From: Sphingobacterium corticibacterium
GTDB lineage: Bacteria > Bacteroidota > Bacteroidia > Sphingobacteriales > Sphingobacteriaceae
NCBI RefSeq assembly: GCF_004208525.1
Contig: NZ_SGIT01000004.1
Coordinates: forward strand, 310,001 to 374,000
DNA length: 64,000 nt
Direction of reading: 5' to 3'
Shown in pieces: positions 27,853 to 37,299 of this stretch. The notes beneath the pieces are model-generated. The model was not told the DNA's origin. It ran no database searches and was given only the letters and a program-made list of their open reading frames with translations. The first letter of the stretch is position 1; each line of letters opens with the position of its first letter. The position numbers and the translations under genes are program-made.

Positions 27853-29493
27853 ATGAAGAATAATAAATTAAATAATCTCATCAAACTGTCGTTCTGTATG
27901 TTTGTACTAACATTAATTGTGACTAGTTGTGATGATTTGGAAATAGACGATGCGTATTCACGTCATAATTATACTTTGGAAATGGAGGCCTCTTCGATTG
28001 AAGTTGTACTCGATGAAGAACGTCCTGATGATGTCGCGTTCACTATATCTTGGGAAGCCGCGGCTGATCTCGGTTTTGAATATAATACATCCTATCTTTT
28101 TGAGATAGAGTATGTAGGTGGTAGCGCCAAAGCAGCAATCATCGAATATGTTGCACAAGATGAGAGATCAAAGAGCTACACCCATGAGGAATTACAAAAT
28201 ATGTTGGTGGACTACTGGGAGAGGCCTACGGGAGCAACGAGTTCTTTACAAATTCGGATTACGACCAATACAGAAGGCCCACGCGTAATTATTCCAGAGG
28301 TAGCCACCGTAAATGTCAAGGTGAAAACGTATGGGCCTGCACCTTTTTTAGCGAATCGATTATTTATGAAAGGAACAGCCGTTGCAAAAGATGAGATAGA
28401 AATGTTGCCTGTCTCGGGTAATGCGAATATGTTTGTGTATACCGGTGATTTGACGGTAGGCTCTATTTATTTCCCTATTATTTATGGCGAGGACGTAAAG
28501 GTAAATGCAGTTGGTCCACGGCAAGATAAGGAAGAAGTTTCCGGTCTGCCGATGGATATACAGGTATCGGAAATAACGAAATCAGGCGCGTGGCAAATAA
28601 TAGAGGCGGGTCAATATCGTGTTACCGTAAATCTGTCAACAAAGCAGATCAGTATCGTCCCTGCGAGCGATGTGCTTGACCTTGAAGGGTTGTTTATTGC
28701 AGGAACGGCTATAGGCGCAGAACTACAGATGGAACGTACGTTGGAAGACGATAATTGTTATGCATTTAGAGGTCATCTAAACGCAGGTACACTCTATTTG
28801 CCCATACTTTTTAATGGACAGCGACTTCTGTCTATTGTGCCGAGTTCTGCTGGAATACAGGCTATCGAGGATGGTATAACAACCAGCTTTGGGCAAGCAG
28901 AAACAGGTGCTGCCGGAACAGCAAGCCACTGGGAAATACAGACACCGGGTACCTACCGGATTATCGTACATGCTGAAACCAAAGATATCACAATTTATTC
29001 ACCGGATACCGATCTACAGCCTAAAGTGGTATCTTGGAATAATACGGTGTTGCCACAAAATCCATATACTGCACCAATCACGGAACTATGGATGTACGGT
29101 GGATTTAATGGCTGGACTGGTGATGGTAATGGATTCAGTGGATTCCATAATGATTTCAAAATGGTTCAAAGCATAGCAAACCCGAATATATTCGTATATA
29201 AGGGAGCTACTTTGCCAAGGACAACAATCTCCGATGAGTTTACGAAACAAAGCTATACAGGATCATTACGGTTTGCTGTATCCAACATACATAACAATGT
29301 GTATGCTTTTGGTTCGAGCGCACCCGCACAACGAAATGTCAGCAATGGATATCTTATCGTTAATTCAAATGCTCCGCAGACGCTAGTAGAAGGTCAGGGA
29401 GATAATCGATATGCGTTTTTCTGTATACCATCGGGAACAAATTTCGTGGTCGTAGATGTGAAAAATTTAACAGTAACGTTCGACACGAAATAG
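27853..29493 (+). CDS. SusE/SusF-like surface glycan-binding lipoprotein
   Basis: This 546-residue protein has a lipoprotein signal (LTLIVTSC). An N-terminal Ig-like SusE domain (TLEMEASSIEVVLDEERPDD) is followed by at least two repeats built alike: LFMKGTAVAKDEIEM near residue 170 and LFIAGTAIGAELQM near 280, each ending in an ITIYSPD/ISIVPASD strand. A third segment begins at WMYGGFNGWTGDGNG. The repeated carbohydrate-binding modules suggest polysaccharide capture at the surface. It is encoded between susD and the second DUF4832 gene. Confidence 0.82.
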   Translation: MKNNKLNNLIKLSFCMFVLTLIVTSCDDLEIDDAYSRHNYTLEMEASSIEVVLDEERPDDVAFTISWEAAADLGFEYNTSYLFEIEYVGGSAKAAIIEYVAQDERSKSYTHEELQNMLVDYWERPTGATSSLQIRITTNTEGPRVIIPEVATVNVKVKTYGPAPFLANRLFMKGTAVAKDEIEMLPVSGNANMFVYTGDLTVGSIYFPIIYGEDVKVNAVGPRQDKEEVSGLPMDIQVSEITKSGAWQIIEAGQYRVTVNLSTKQISIVPASDVLDLEGLFIAGTAIGAELQMERTLEDDNCYAFRGHLNAGTLYLPILFNGQRLLSIVPSSAGIQAIEDGITTSFGQAETGAAGTASHWEIQTPGTYRIIVHAETKDITIYSPDTDLQPKVVSWNNTVLPQNPYTAPITELWMYGGFNGWTGDGNGFSGFHNDFKMVQSIANPNIFVYKGATLPRTTISDEFTKQSYTGSLRFAVSNIHNNVYAFGSSAPAQRNVSNGYLIVNSNAPQTLVEGQGDNRYAFFCIPSGTNFVVVDVKNLTVTFDTK

Positions 29494-29532
29494 AATATAA
29501 AAAGCAAATACTAAGGATAAAATATAATCATT

Positions 29533-31134
29533 ATGAATACAATAAATGGTATGTTTTCAAAAATTTTATTACTTACGCTTACCCTAGCGTTTGTTGCTTG
29601 CAGTGATAAAGACGATGTCCTATCAAAGACGAGTGAAGATATAGATGTTGCAGGTAACGTAACAGTCGAGGTAACGCCAGAACGGAAAAAATTATTACGT
29701 AATCCCATGAATGGATGGGTGATTTATGCAGGTCTTGGAGATGGTTTATCGGACACATTCTGGGAGGATTATGATAACTTTCAGTCCGTCAAAGGTCGGG
29801 TTAAAGTGTCAGATTATGCGACAACACTTTTTATCCGTGGTGCATGGTCCGATTTTAATCCGGAAGAAGGTAAGTATGTGTGGGATGAAGATGTGAACAC
29901 TAAACCTGCAAAGCGTTTCAAGGACTTGGTGTCGGGTGCATTGGAAAGAGATTTAAAGCTTGCTTTTTCATTTATTGTGGATAGCCGAGATAAGCATTAC
30001 AATTTTACACCACAATATGTAATGGACTCGCCGAATATACAAGGATATGAGACGATAACCGGTACTGCTAGCCGTGTTTGGTCTCCTTATCCGGACGATC
30101 CTGTCTTTCAAAAACGCTATGAAGAATTTATTAAAGTCTTTGCCGATCGTTACGATGATCCGGATATTGTCCAATTTATCAGCGGTACAGGATTAGGAAA
30201 ATGGGGTGAGTCGCATACCGTTTGGTATTCAACAGCAGACGATGGTCCACGAGAGGCTGTGTTTGATTGGGTAACAAGTCTGTATGCAAATGCGTTTAAG
30301 CGTGTGCCGATATTGATCAATTACCATCGCTGGATATTATCACGTCAAACATGGGATGGATCAAACTACGATCCAAATTCGGAAAGATTGCTGGAAAGTG
30401 CTATAGAAAAGGGATATTCTTTGCGGCACGATGCTTTCGGTATGAAAGGTTATTACACCACATGGGAGCAAAACTTTGCTCGGAAATATAAAAATAAACG
30501 CCCGATAGTCGCCGAAGGGGGCTGGGTAAAGATTTCTCATGGCGGATCGATTTCTGGAGATGGGTATAGCAACTATGCGGACGTTAGAAGAGGAGAGTTA
30601 GACCAAGCTAGGGGTGCGGCAGCTAATATGTTGGATTTACGATACAGTAAAAATATTGTGAATGGAGAGACGTTTTCTTGGTTTAACGACGCTTTTTATT
30701 TAGTGGAACAATTTATTGCCGAGGGTGGCTATAGACTATACCCAGATAGATTATCGTTACCGGCAAAGATAGCAAATGGTGCGAATATTACGATAGGACA
30801 CCGATGGCATAATCTTGGTTGGGGGTATTGCCCGACCAATATCCCGCAGTGGCAAAATAAATATAAAGTAGCGTTTGCTTTGCTGGACAAAGAAGACTTG
30901 TTGCCGCAGTATATCCTGGTAGATGAAGAGCCTAGGTTGTCGGAATGGATAAAAGGATATCCTAAAGGTTATAAGTATTCTACCAAAATATCCGATGTAA
31001 ATGTAGGAGATTATTATTGGGCGGTCGGTATTATTGACACGAGTAACGATAACGAAATAGGTATCCGAATTTCGGCAAAAGATGAGATAACGACAGAAGG
31101 ATGGCTCAAATTGAGTGAAGTGAAAGTTCAGTGA
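29533..31134 (+). CDS. DUF4832-like lipoprotein, paralogue 2
   Basis: This 533-residue paralogue of the first gene in the locus aligns along its whole length: RNPMNGWVIYAGL, RGAWSDFNPEEGKYVW, GTGLGKWGESH, PIVAEGGW, GHRWHNLGWGYCPTNIPQW. It has a lipobox (LAFVACSDKDD), so this copy is membrane-anchored while the first is soluble. The two conserved Glu (in GKWGE and AEGGW) are kept in both, which supports a catalytic role. Having one soluble and one anchored copy suggests sequential or two-compartment processing. Confidence 0.75.
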   Translation: MNTINGMFSKILLLTLTLAFVACSDKDDVLSKTSEDIDVAGNVTVEVTPERKKLLRNPMNGWVIYAGLGDGLSDTFWEDYDNFQSVKGRVKVSDYATTLFIRGAWSDFNPEEGKYVWDEDVNTKPAKRFKDLVSGALERDLKLAFSFIVDSRDKHYNFTPQYVMDSPNIQGYETITGTASRVWSPYPDDPVFQKRYEEFIKVFADRYDDPDIVQFISGTGLGKWGESHTVWYSTADDGPREAVFDWVTSLYANAFKRVPILINYHRWILSRQTWDGSNYDPNSERLLESAIEKGYSLRHDAFGMKGYYTTWEQNFARKYKNKRPIVAEGGWVKISHGGSISGDGYSNYADVRRGELDQARGAAANMLDLRYSKNIVNGETFSWFNDAFYLVEQFIAEGGYRLYPDRLSLPAKIANGANITIGHRWHNLGWGYCPTNIPQWQNKYKVAFALLDKEDLLPQYILVDEEPRLSEWIKGYPKGYKYSTKISDVNVGDYYWAVGIIDTSNDNEIGIRISAKDEITTEGWLKLSEVKVQ

Positions 31135-31169
31135 TTTCGATAAATGAACCGATAAAAATAGGAAAAGAT

Positions 31170-32378
31170 ATGAGATGTAATTTGAGAGTTGTAATTGTAG
31201 CCTTAATTTTAACCTTGGGATTAGGCTTGGTAAGAGGTTTTTCACAGGAATCATACTTGTCGCCTAACCTATATACGAAAGGTAGTCAGATAGAACGCAT
31301 ACAAAGAGCGGTGAATGACGCTATACATACAACAGGAAAGGTGGTTATTCCGAAGTATGATGCAGTAGAGAAAACGTCGGTATGGCTTATTGATCGAGCT
31401 ATCTTATTGCCTGCAGATATCGAATTAGAACTGAATAATTGTAAGATTAAATTGTCTGATCTCTGCCGAGACAATTTTATTCGTTCTGCAAATACAGGCT
31501 TAGGTATATCTCGTATTGAAACCTTAAAAAACATCAAGATTGTAGGAAAGGGAAATGTACTGTTGGAAGGTGCAGATAACCCACGTTCAACTGGAGATCA
31601 TAACAAAACTTTGTCTCAAAACCCAAGGCTTGGGTTTACACATTCGTATGGCAGTGACGCGGGCAAATCTGGTGAGAATCAAAAAGGAGGATGGCGTAAC
31701 CATGCGATTATTATGGCGCATGTAGACGGGTTTGAAATTAGTGGGATTACGCTTAAAGATTATCACGCGCATGGTATCGTCTTAGAGCGCGCAAGAAATG
31801 GTATTATTAGCGATATTATTTTTGATGTAAGGCAAGCTGTTTCGATCGACGGTAAGGATCGAGTGATTCTGAACCAGGACGGTTTGGGTGTACGCTTTGG
31901 ATGTAAGAATATCATTATTGACAATTGTAGAGGAAGAAGTGGGGATGATTTCATCAATATTGGTCTGACGGATACAGGAGCTAAAGCTGGGGAAGAGAAT
32001 GTAAATGTGGTAAGTGGTTCTATATATGCAGGCGATACGGATGATATTTCCAATATATATCTGCAAAATTGGCAAGATTTCTATTCGATATCTCATCGGG
32101 CAATTCGTATTATGCCTATTGGGAAACTAAAAATTAAGAACGTCTTTGTAGAGAATATGATTATCAATAAATCTTCTAATCAAGGGTTAGTTGTAGAATA
32201 TACTTCCAATATTAAAAATCTTTTTGTCAAGAACTTGATTACGTATCACCCTGTTTCGGCAAAAGGAATTTCAGACGCAAGTTTTAGAGATATATCTTAT
32301 ATAGGCGACGGACAGGCGATTGACGTATCCAAGAGTGAATCGGTCTATATAGAAAATGTAAGAAGTGTTCGTGAGTAG
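31170..32378 (+). CDS. Right-handed beta-helix protein, GH28-like
   Basis: This 402-residue protein begins at ATG 31170 after GGAAAAGA, with signal peptide MRCNLRVVIVALILTLGLGL. An upstream GTG frame start would overlap the previous stop. Repeated beta-helix rungs are visible (IIMAHVDGFEISGITLKD, IVLERARNGIISDIIFD). NQDGLGVRFGCKNIIIDNCR followed by SGDDFINIG recalls the polygalacturonase motifs NTDG and GDD, which supply catalytic aspartates. The GH28 family itself is likely but not certain; other beta-helix hydrolases or lyases remain possible. Confidence 0.7.
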   Translation: MRCNLRVVIVALILTLGLGLVRGFSQESYLSPNLYTKGSQIERIQRAVNDAIHTTGKVVIPKYDAVEKTSVWLIDRAILLPADIELELNNCKIKLSDLCRDNFIRSANTGLGISRIETLKNIKIVGKGNVLLEGADNPRSTGDHNKTLSQNPRLGFTHSYGSDAGKSGENQKGGWRNHAIIMAHVDGFEISGITLKDYHAHGIVLERARNGIISDIIFDVRQAVSIDGKDRVILNQDGLGVRFGCKNIIIDNCRGRSGDDFINIGLTDTGAKAGEENVNVVSGSIYAGDTDDISNIYLQNWQDFYSISHRAIRIMPIGKLKIKNVFVENMIINKSSNQGLVVEYTSNIKNLFVKNLITYHPVSAKGISDASFRDISYIGDGQAIDVSKSESVYIENVRSVRE

Positions 32379-32403
32379 AGGCCTTAGACAAGAAAACTAA
32401 AAA

Positions 32404-34683
32404 ATGATAAAAAGAGAATTTGAAGGAAGCAGGGAATTAAAGAGAGAAACACACCAGACGGAACTTGCCATCGTTGGCGGAGGACTTTCGGGTGTATGTA
32501 CAGCCATTACCGCGGCACGCCGGGGTGTCAAGGTCGTTCTGGTGCAGGACAGGCCGGTGTTAGGAGGGAACTCTTCCAGCGAGGTGCGTCTATGGATTTT
32601 AGGAGCGACTTCCCATCTCGGTAACAACAACCGTTGGAGTCGTGAAGGAGGAGTAATAGACGAGATATTGGTGGAGAATACCTATAGCAATAAAGAAGGA
32701 AATCCATTGCTATTTGATGCTATTCTGCTCGACAAGGTCAAGGCTGAACCCAATATTACGCTGTTGTTAAACACGGCAGTGTATGAAGTGCATAAAAAGA
32801 ATGACGATACAATCAATTCGATAAAAGGATTTTGCAGTCAAAATTCGACGGAATATATCGTTTACGCACCATTATTTTGTGATGCATCGGGAGACGGTAT
32901 CGTGGGTTTTCTTTCCGGTGCTGCATTTAGAATGGGAGCGGAAAAAAAAGAAGAATTTGGAGAGAAATTTGCGCCGACTGAGGAATATGGCGAGCTTTTG
33001 GGGCATAGCATGTATTTCTACACGAAGGATACCGGACGTCCGGTGAAATATAAAGCACCTGCGTTTGCGTTAGATGTGGCGAAAGAAGTGCCAAAATTCA
33101 GAAAGTTCAATGCGAAGGAGCACGGCTGTCAATTATGGTGGTTAGAGCATGGTGGGCGCATGGATACCATACACGACACCGAACAGATTAAATGGGATTT
33201 ATGGAAAGTCATTTATGGAGCCTGGGATTATGTTAAGAATTCAGGCAATTTCCCCGAAGCAGACACCATGACATTGGAATGGGTCGGCACGATCCCCGGA
33301 AAGCGCGAAAGCCGCCGGTTTGAGGGGGATTATATGCTGCGCCAACAAGATATTGTTGAGCAGTGCGAACATGAAGATGCCGTGGCGTATGGGGGGTGGT
33401 CGATAGACCTGCATCCCGCCGATGGGGTGTTCAGCGAGAAGCCTGGTTGTAACCAATGGCATGCCAAAGGTATTTACCAAATCCCGTACCGTTGTCTTTA
33501 TAGTAAGAATATCAAAAACCTGTTCCTTGGAGGACGGCTTATCAGCGCAACACACGTTGCTTTCGCGTCCACACGCGTCATGGCTACAGCGGCACATATC
33601 GGTCAGGCCATCGGTATGGCCGCCTATATTGCGAAGGAAAAACAATATCTTTACCCTCGCGATATCCTCACAGAAGGCTTTGTGCCAGAGCTTCAGCAGG
33701 AACTTCTTAAATCTGGGCAACATATTCCTAAACTGGCATTACAGGATGAAGGAGACCTCGTGCAGCACGCAAAACTGAATGCATCGAGCAACTTCGAATT
33801 GGAGACACTAAAGGCAGACTTTGCTCTGCCGATAGATACCGCCGTGGCACAGATGCTGCCCTTGGAAGCAGGCAAAGTCCCTGATATAACGATAGAAGCT
33901 GATGTAACGGAAGATACGGAATTGCGGGTGGAATTGCGAATGAGCAGCCGAACGGGAAATTATACACCGGATGTTACACTGGAAACTAAATGTATTCTAC
34001 TGGAGAAGGGCAGAAGAACAATTAAACTGTCGTTTTCGGCAACGATGCCGGAGCGTGCATATGCGTTTGTGACTTTTCTCGAAAATACGGCGGTATCGTT
34101 ATATCGTACGAATACCCGTGTTACCGGTGTGCTTACGGCGTTCAACCTCATCAATAAAGCGGTATCCAACTTTGGCAAGCAGACACCGCCCGAAGATATC
34201 GGTATGGAAGCGTTTGAATTCTGGTGCCCACAACGTAGACCGGATGGACACAATCTGGCGTTACAGGTCGAACCGGCGCTACGGTCATTTGGTGTCGAGC
34301 AGATAAAAACAGGTGTCTATCGCCCGACGACGGCACCTAACGCATGGGTAGCTTCGCTGGAAGATGCAGCACCCCAATTAAAAATAAATTGGGACGAACC
34401 ACAAGAAATCCGTCAGATAGACTTATTTTTCGATACCGATTACGACCATCCGATGGAGAGTGTATTGATGGGACATCCCGAAGATGTGATGCCGTTCTGT
34501 GTACGGAATTATAAAATAGTAGACGATCAGGGGCATATTGTTTTTGAAAAAGAAGATAACTATCAAAGTATGAATCGAATCGAATTAGAACAGCCTGTTA
34601 TAACAAGTGCATTGACCATTGTGGTCGACCGTCCTTCAGAAAATGTTCCCGCTTCCTTATTTTCCGTTCGCTGCTATAATTAA
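32404..34683 (+). CDS. FAD-dependent oxidoreductase (FAD_oxidored family)
   Basis: This 759-residue protein has no signal peptide, so it should be cytoplasmic. The N-terminal FAD motif is ELAIVGGGLSGVCTAITAARRG, followed by LGGNSSSEVRLWILGA, typical of PF12831 proteins. The C-terminal 280 residues look like two beta-sandwich domains. Such genes recur in polysaccharide loci, where they are often mis-named xanthan lyase; an oxidation of an imported sugar is the plausible role. Its codons are richer in G+C than those of the flanking genes, suggesting separate recruitment. Confidence 0.75.
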   Translation: MIKREFEGSRELKRETHQTELAIVGGGLSGVCTAITAARRGVKVVLVQDRPVLGGNSSSEVRLWILGATSHLGNNNRWSREGGVIDEILVENTYSNKEGNPLLFDAILLDKVKAEPNITLLLNTAVYEVHKKNDDTINSIKGFCSQNSTEYIVYAPLFCDASGDGIVGFLSGAAFRMGAEKKEEFGEKFAPTEEYGELLGHSMYFYTKDTGRPVKYKAPAFALDVAKEVPKFRKFNAKEHGCQLWWLEHGGRMDTIHDTEQIKWDLWKVIYGAWDYVKNSGNFPEADTMTLEWVGTIPGKRESRRFEGDYMLRQQDIVEQCEHEDAVAYGGWSIDLHPADGVFSEKPGCNQWHAKGIYQIPYRCLYSKNIKNLFLGGRLISATHVAFASTRVMATAAHIGQAIGMAAYIAKEKQYLYPRDILTEGFVPELQQELLKSGQHIPKLALQDEGDLVQHAKLNASSNFELETLKADFALPIDTAVAQMLPLEAGKVPDITIEADVTEDTELRVELRMSSRTGNYTPDVTLETKCILLEKGRRTIKLSFSATMPERAYAFVTFLENTAVSLYRTNTRVTGVLTAFNLINKAVSNFGKQTPPEDIGMEAFEFWCPQRRPDGHNLALQVEPALRSFGVEQIKTGVYRPTTAPNAWVASLEDAAPQLKINWDEPQEIRQIDLFFDTDYDHPMESVLMGHPEDVMPFCVRNYKIVDDQGHIVFEKEDNYQSMNRIELEQPVITSALTIVVDRPSENVPASLFSVRCYN

Positions 34684-34691
34684 ATAGAAAG

Positions 34692-36377
34692 ATGGAGATT
34701 TTAGATTATATCATTATGCTGCTCTTTACGGGCATTGTTATAGCAGCAGGCTTGTCTTTTGGAAAAACAGGCAGTTCCATGAAGTCCTATTTTGCTGCAG
34801 GTGGGGCAGTTCCTTGGCGAATCAGTGGCTTGTCTCTATTTATGAGCTTTTTCTCGGCGGGTACGTTTGTAGTGTGGGGATCTATTGCTTATCAGCATGG
34901 TTTCGTAGCGATTGCCATTCAGATGACGATGTGTTTGGGAGGTCTTGCTGTTGGGATATTTATAGCACCTGCTTGGCAAAAATCCCATGCGCTGACAGCG
35001 GCGGAGTTCGTATCCCGTCGGTTGGGAATTAGTGTCCAGAAATTTTACAGTTATCTCATATTGTTGATCTCGTTGATGTATACAGGTGCTTTTCTTTATC
35101 CTGTGGCAAAAATTATCAATGTTTCTACCGGTTTTTCTATCGAAGCTTGTATTTTGGTGTTAGGGATCTTGATCATTCTGTATACCGTTGTGGGCGGACT
35201 TTGGGGTGTCATGATAACCGATGTCGTCCAGTTTATTGTGCTGACGGCTGCGGTTATTATTGTTGTTCCATTGGCGTTTGACCGCATAGGTGGTGTGGGG
35301 GAATTGTTTACAAATGCCCCTCCAGACTTTTTCCAAATTGTGAACGAGGAATATTCCTGGCTTTTTTTACTCGCATTCGCTACCTACAATGGGATATTTA
35401 TTGGCGGAAACTGGGCTTATGTGCAGCGTTATACGACAGTGGATAGTCCTAAATCAGCCAGTAAGGTGGGATACTTATTTGCCGGTCTTTATCTTATCAG
35501 TCCATTTATCTGGATGTTACCCCCGATGATTTACAGGATAATTAATCCCGAATTGTCCGGTTTAGAAAACGAAGGAGCCTACTTGATGATGTGTAAAGAA
35601 GTGCTCCCGAAAGGACTTATCGGACTCATGTTGGGTGGTATGGTATTCGCTACGGCAAGTTCGGTGAATACCACCCTAAATCTTGCAGCCGCCGTATTTA
35701 CGAACGATTTGTATAAATCGGTAAGACCTGATACCAAGCCGAAGCAGTTAATGTTTGTTGCTAAAATGGCAGTTGTAATCTTTGGAGCAATGACCATTGT
35801 TGTTGCATTATTAGTGCCGTCGGCTGGAGGGATCGTAGAGATTGTATTGAGTGTGGGGGCGGTAACAGGCTGTTCACTGTACGGGCCACCGATATGGGCG
35901 TTGTTCTCCAAGCACCACACAGGACATTCTATTCTTTGGTGCACTGTTTTAGGACTAGCTATTAATGTATATTTTAAATTTCTACATTCTTTGTTGACCG
36001 GCATCTCGTTAAGTAGGGCAGAGGAGATGTTGGCGGGCGCTGTTATCCCTTTTGCGTTGTTAGCGGGATACGAGGTGTGGGCAAGAAGCCGGAAGGGAAT
36101 TGCTCGGGATTATATACATTATAAGGAAGAGCAACAGCGTATTGCAAATCAGCCAGAAGAGGAAGATACGGAAGAGCAGAGCAGCGAAGAGCAGAACCGT
36201 TACGGTCTGAAAGTCTTGGCACGTACGATGGCTATTACATCATTGATCTTCATCGTGCTGGCGCTTATCGCAGATCATAAAGCCTTGTGGATTACCTTAT
36301 CTATTGGTATTATTGTCGCGTTAGGAGCTTGGTCTATCTTTCGGTATACAAACAAAAAAGTAAAGGCAGATGTATAG
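34692..36377 (+). CDS. Sodium:solute symporter (SSS family)
   Basis: This 561-residue inner-membrane protein has about 13 to 14 hydrophobic helices. SSS-type features are FFSAGTFVVWGSIAYQHG in the first helices, GGLWGVMITDVVQF, and GGMVFATASSVNTTLNLAAAVFTNDL. It is the last gene of the locus (8 bp after the FAD gene), so it probably carries the released sugar or sugar acid across the inner membrane. An acidic loop (EEEDTEEQSSEEQ) precedes the last two helices. Confidence 0.9.
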   Translation: MEILDYIIMLLFTGIVIAAGLSFGKTGSSMKSYFAAGGAVPWRISGLSLFMSFFSAGTFVVWGSIAYQHGFVAIAIQMTMCLGGLAVGIFIAPAWQKSHALTAAEFVSRRLGISVQKFYSYLILLISLMYTGAFLYPVAKIINVSTGFSIEACILVLGILIILYTVVGGLWGVMITDVVQFIVLTAAVIIVVPLAFDRIGGVGELFTNAPPDFFQIVNEEYSWLFLLAFATYNGIFIGGNWAYVQRYTTVDSPKSASKVGYLFAGLYLISPFIWMLPPMIYRIINPELSGLENEGAYLMMCKEVLPKGLIGLMLGGMVFATASSVNTTLNLAAAVFTNDLYKSVRPDTKPKQLMFVAKMAVVIFGAMTIVVALLVPSAGGIVEIVLSVGAVTGCSLYGPPIWALFSKHHTGHSILWCTVLGLAINVYFKFLHSLLTGISLSRAEEMLAGAVIPFALLAGYEVWARSRKGIARDYIHYKEEQQRIANQPEEEDTEEQSSEEQNRYGLKVLARTMAITSLIFIVLALIADHKALWITLSIGIIVALGAWSIFRYTNKKVKADV

Positions 36378-36394
36378 TCTGCCTTTACTTTTTT
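36354..36394 (+). terminator. Terminator of the DUF4832/SusCD operon
   Basis: A 17-bp stem (36354-36370 with 36378-36394) has a 7-nt loop that contains the symporter stop codon (TAG 36375-36377). The right arm ends in T6. It marks the end of the locus. Confidence 0.92.
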
Positions 36395-36408
36395 GTTGAT
36401 TTTAATTC

Positions 36409-37227
36409 TTATTCCGCAGAAAGTGTAATCTTTCTCTCTACAGAAACGTTATCACCTGTTACAGCATTACCGTCTTTGTCAACAAGTGTCAGCTTAAATG
36501 TACTTTCACCCATAGGGAGGTTCAATACTTCATAAGGCACCCATTGATCTAGCAAGAATTCTTGTCCGTTGATGTCCGCTTTAACCTTGTTACCATCTGC
36601 ACCTAAAGAGCCATTAACAATGAAAAAATCTAATAATAAGGATTTTGTGTCTTCCCCTTTGTATTCTCCTTTCGGACGGCTGTAGAATAACGCCGCTTGT
36701 CCTGAATCTGGTAACTCTTCAATTTTAGCATCCGCAGTAACTTTAAACTTTACTAATTTAGAAGCGTCATTTGTTTTGATCGACTCATGGAACGAGCGTG
36801 ATAAAAATGACATCAAATAGTGCTCCGAGTTGAGGGCGACCGTCACGCTATGTTCAGGCTTATACAACGCTGCATAGGGCTCATTATCTAAAATGAAATG
36901 GATATGCTGTCCGTCATGCGAGTTTGCCATGTGGTGGTCATGCTCTGTTTGTGCGGTCAGTTCAAAATTGCTAACATTATATTTAACGGTAACTTTTGCG
37001 GAATCTGTGCCAACTTTTTCAGCTGTAATTGACGCGATTTCCAGGGTTGCTCCCGGAAACTCCTTCGCATGCGCTAAAGGATTTACGGCAATACTTCCAA
37101 CAGAGTCAGCCAAAGCTGTAGTATCCTGTGTTTCACCATCTGTATTTTTTGTAGTTGGATTACATGCCACAAGTGTCGCTGATGCAGCAACAAATGCTAG
37201 GGCAATTTTCAAATTGGTCATTTTCAT
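36409..37227 (-). CDS. His-rich lipoprotein of unknown function
   Basis: I do not recognise a named family. The 272 residues begin with a lipoprotein signal (ALAFVAASATLVAC). The centre holds a His-rich stretch (TEHDHHMANSHDGQHIHFILDNEPY) and later SEHYLMSFLSRSFHESIK. The clustered His and Asp suggest metal binding, loosely like DUF4399 or CHRD-type proteins. The C-terminal part is beta-rich. It is a single gene on the minus strand, convergent with the symporter gene. Confidence 0.7.
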   Translation of the reverse strand: MKMTNLKIALAFVAASATLVACNPTTKNTDGETQDTTALADSVGSIAVNPLAHAKEFPGATLEIASITAEKVGTDSAKVTVKYNVSNFELTAQTEHDHHMANSHDGQHIHFILDNEPYAALYKPEHSVTVALNSEHYLMSFLSRSFHESIKTNDASKLVKFKVTADAKIEELPDSGQAALFYSRPKGEYKGEDTKSLLLDFFIVNGSLGADGNKVKADINGQEFLLDQWVPYEVLNLPMGESTFKLTLVDKDGNAVTGDNVSVERKITLSAE

Positions 37228-37299
37228 ACCTTTTGATTTAATTATTTTTTATGATTTACTACTTCTGTTATTGAACAAATATAACAGAAAAAAGTTTTA

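Noticed and set aside
33241..33723. A 160-aa minus-strand ORF inside the FAD oxidoreductase gene
   Set aside because: It is a shadow of a well-supported gene and has no start context or domain.
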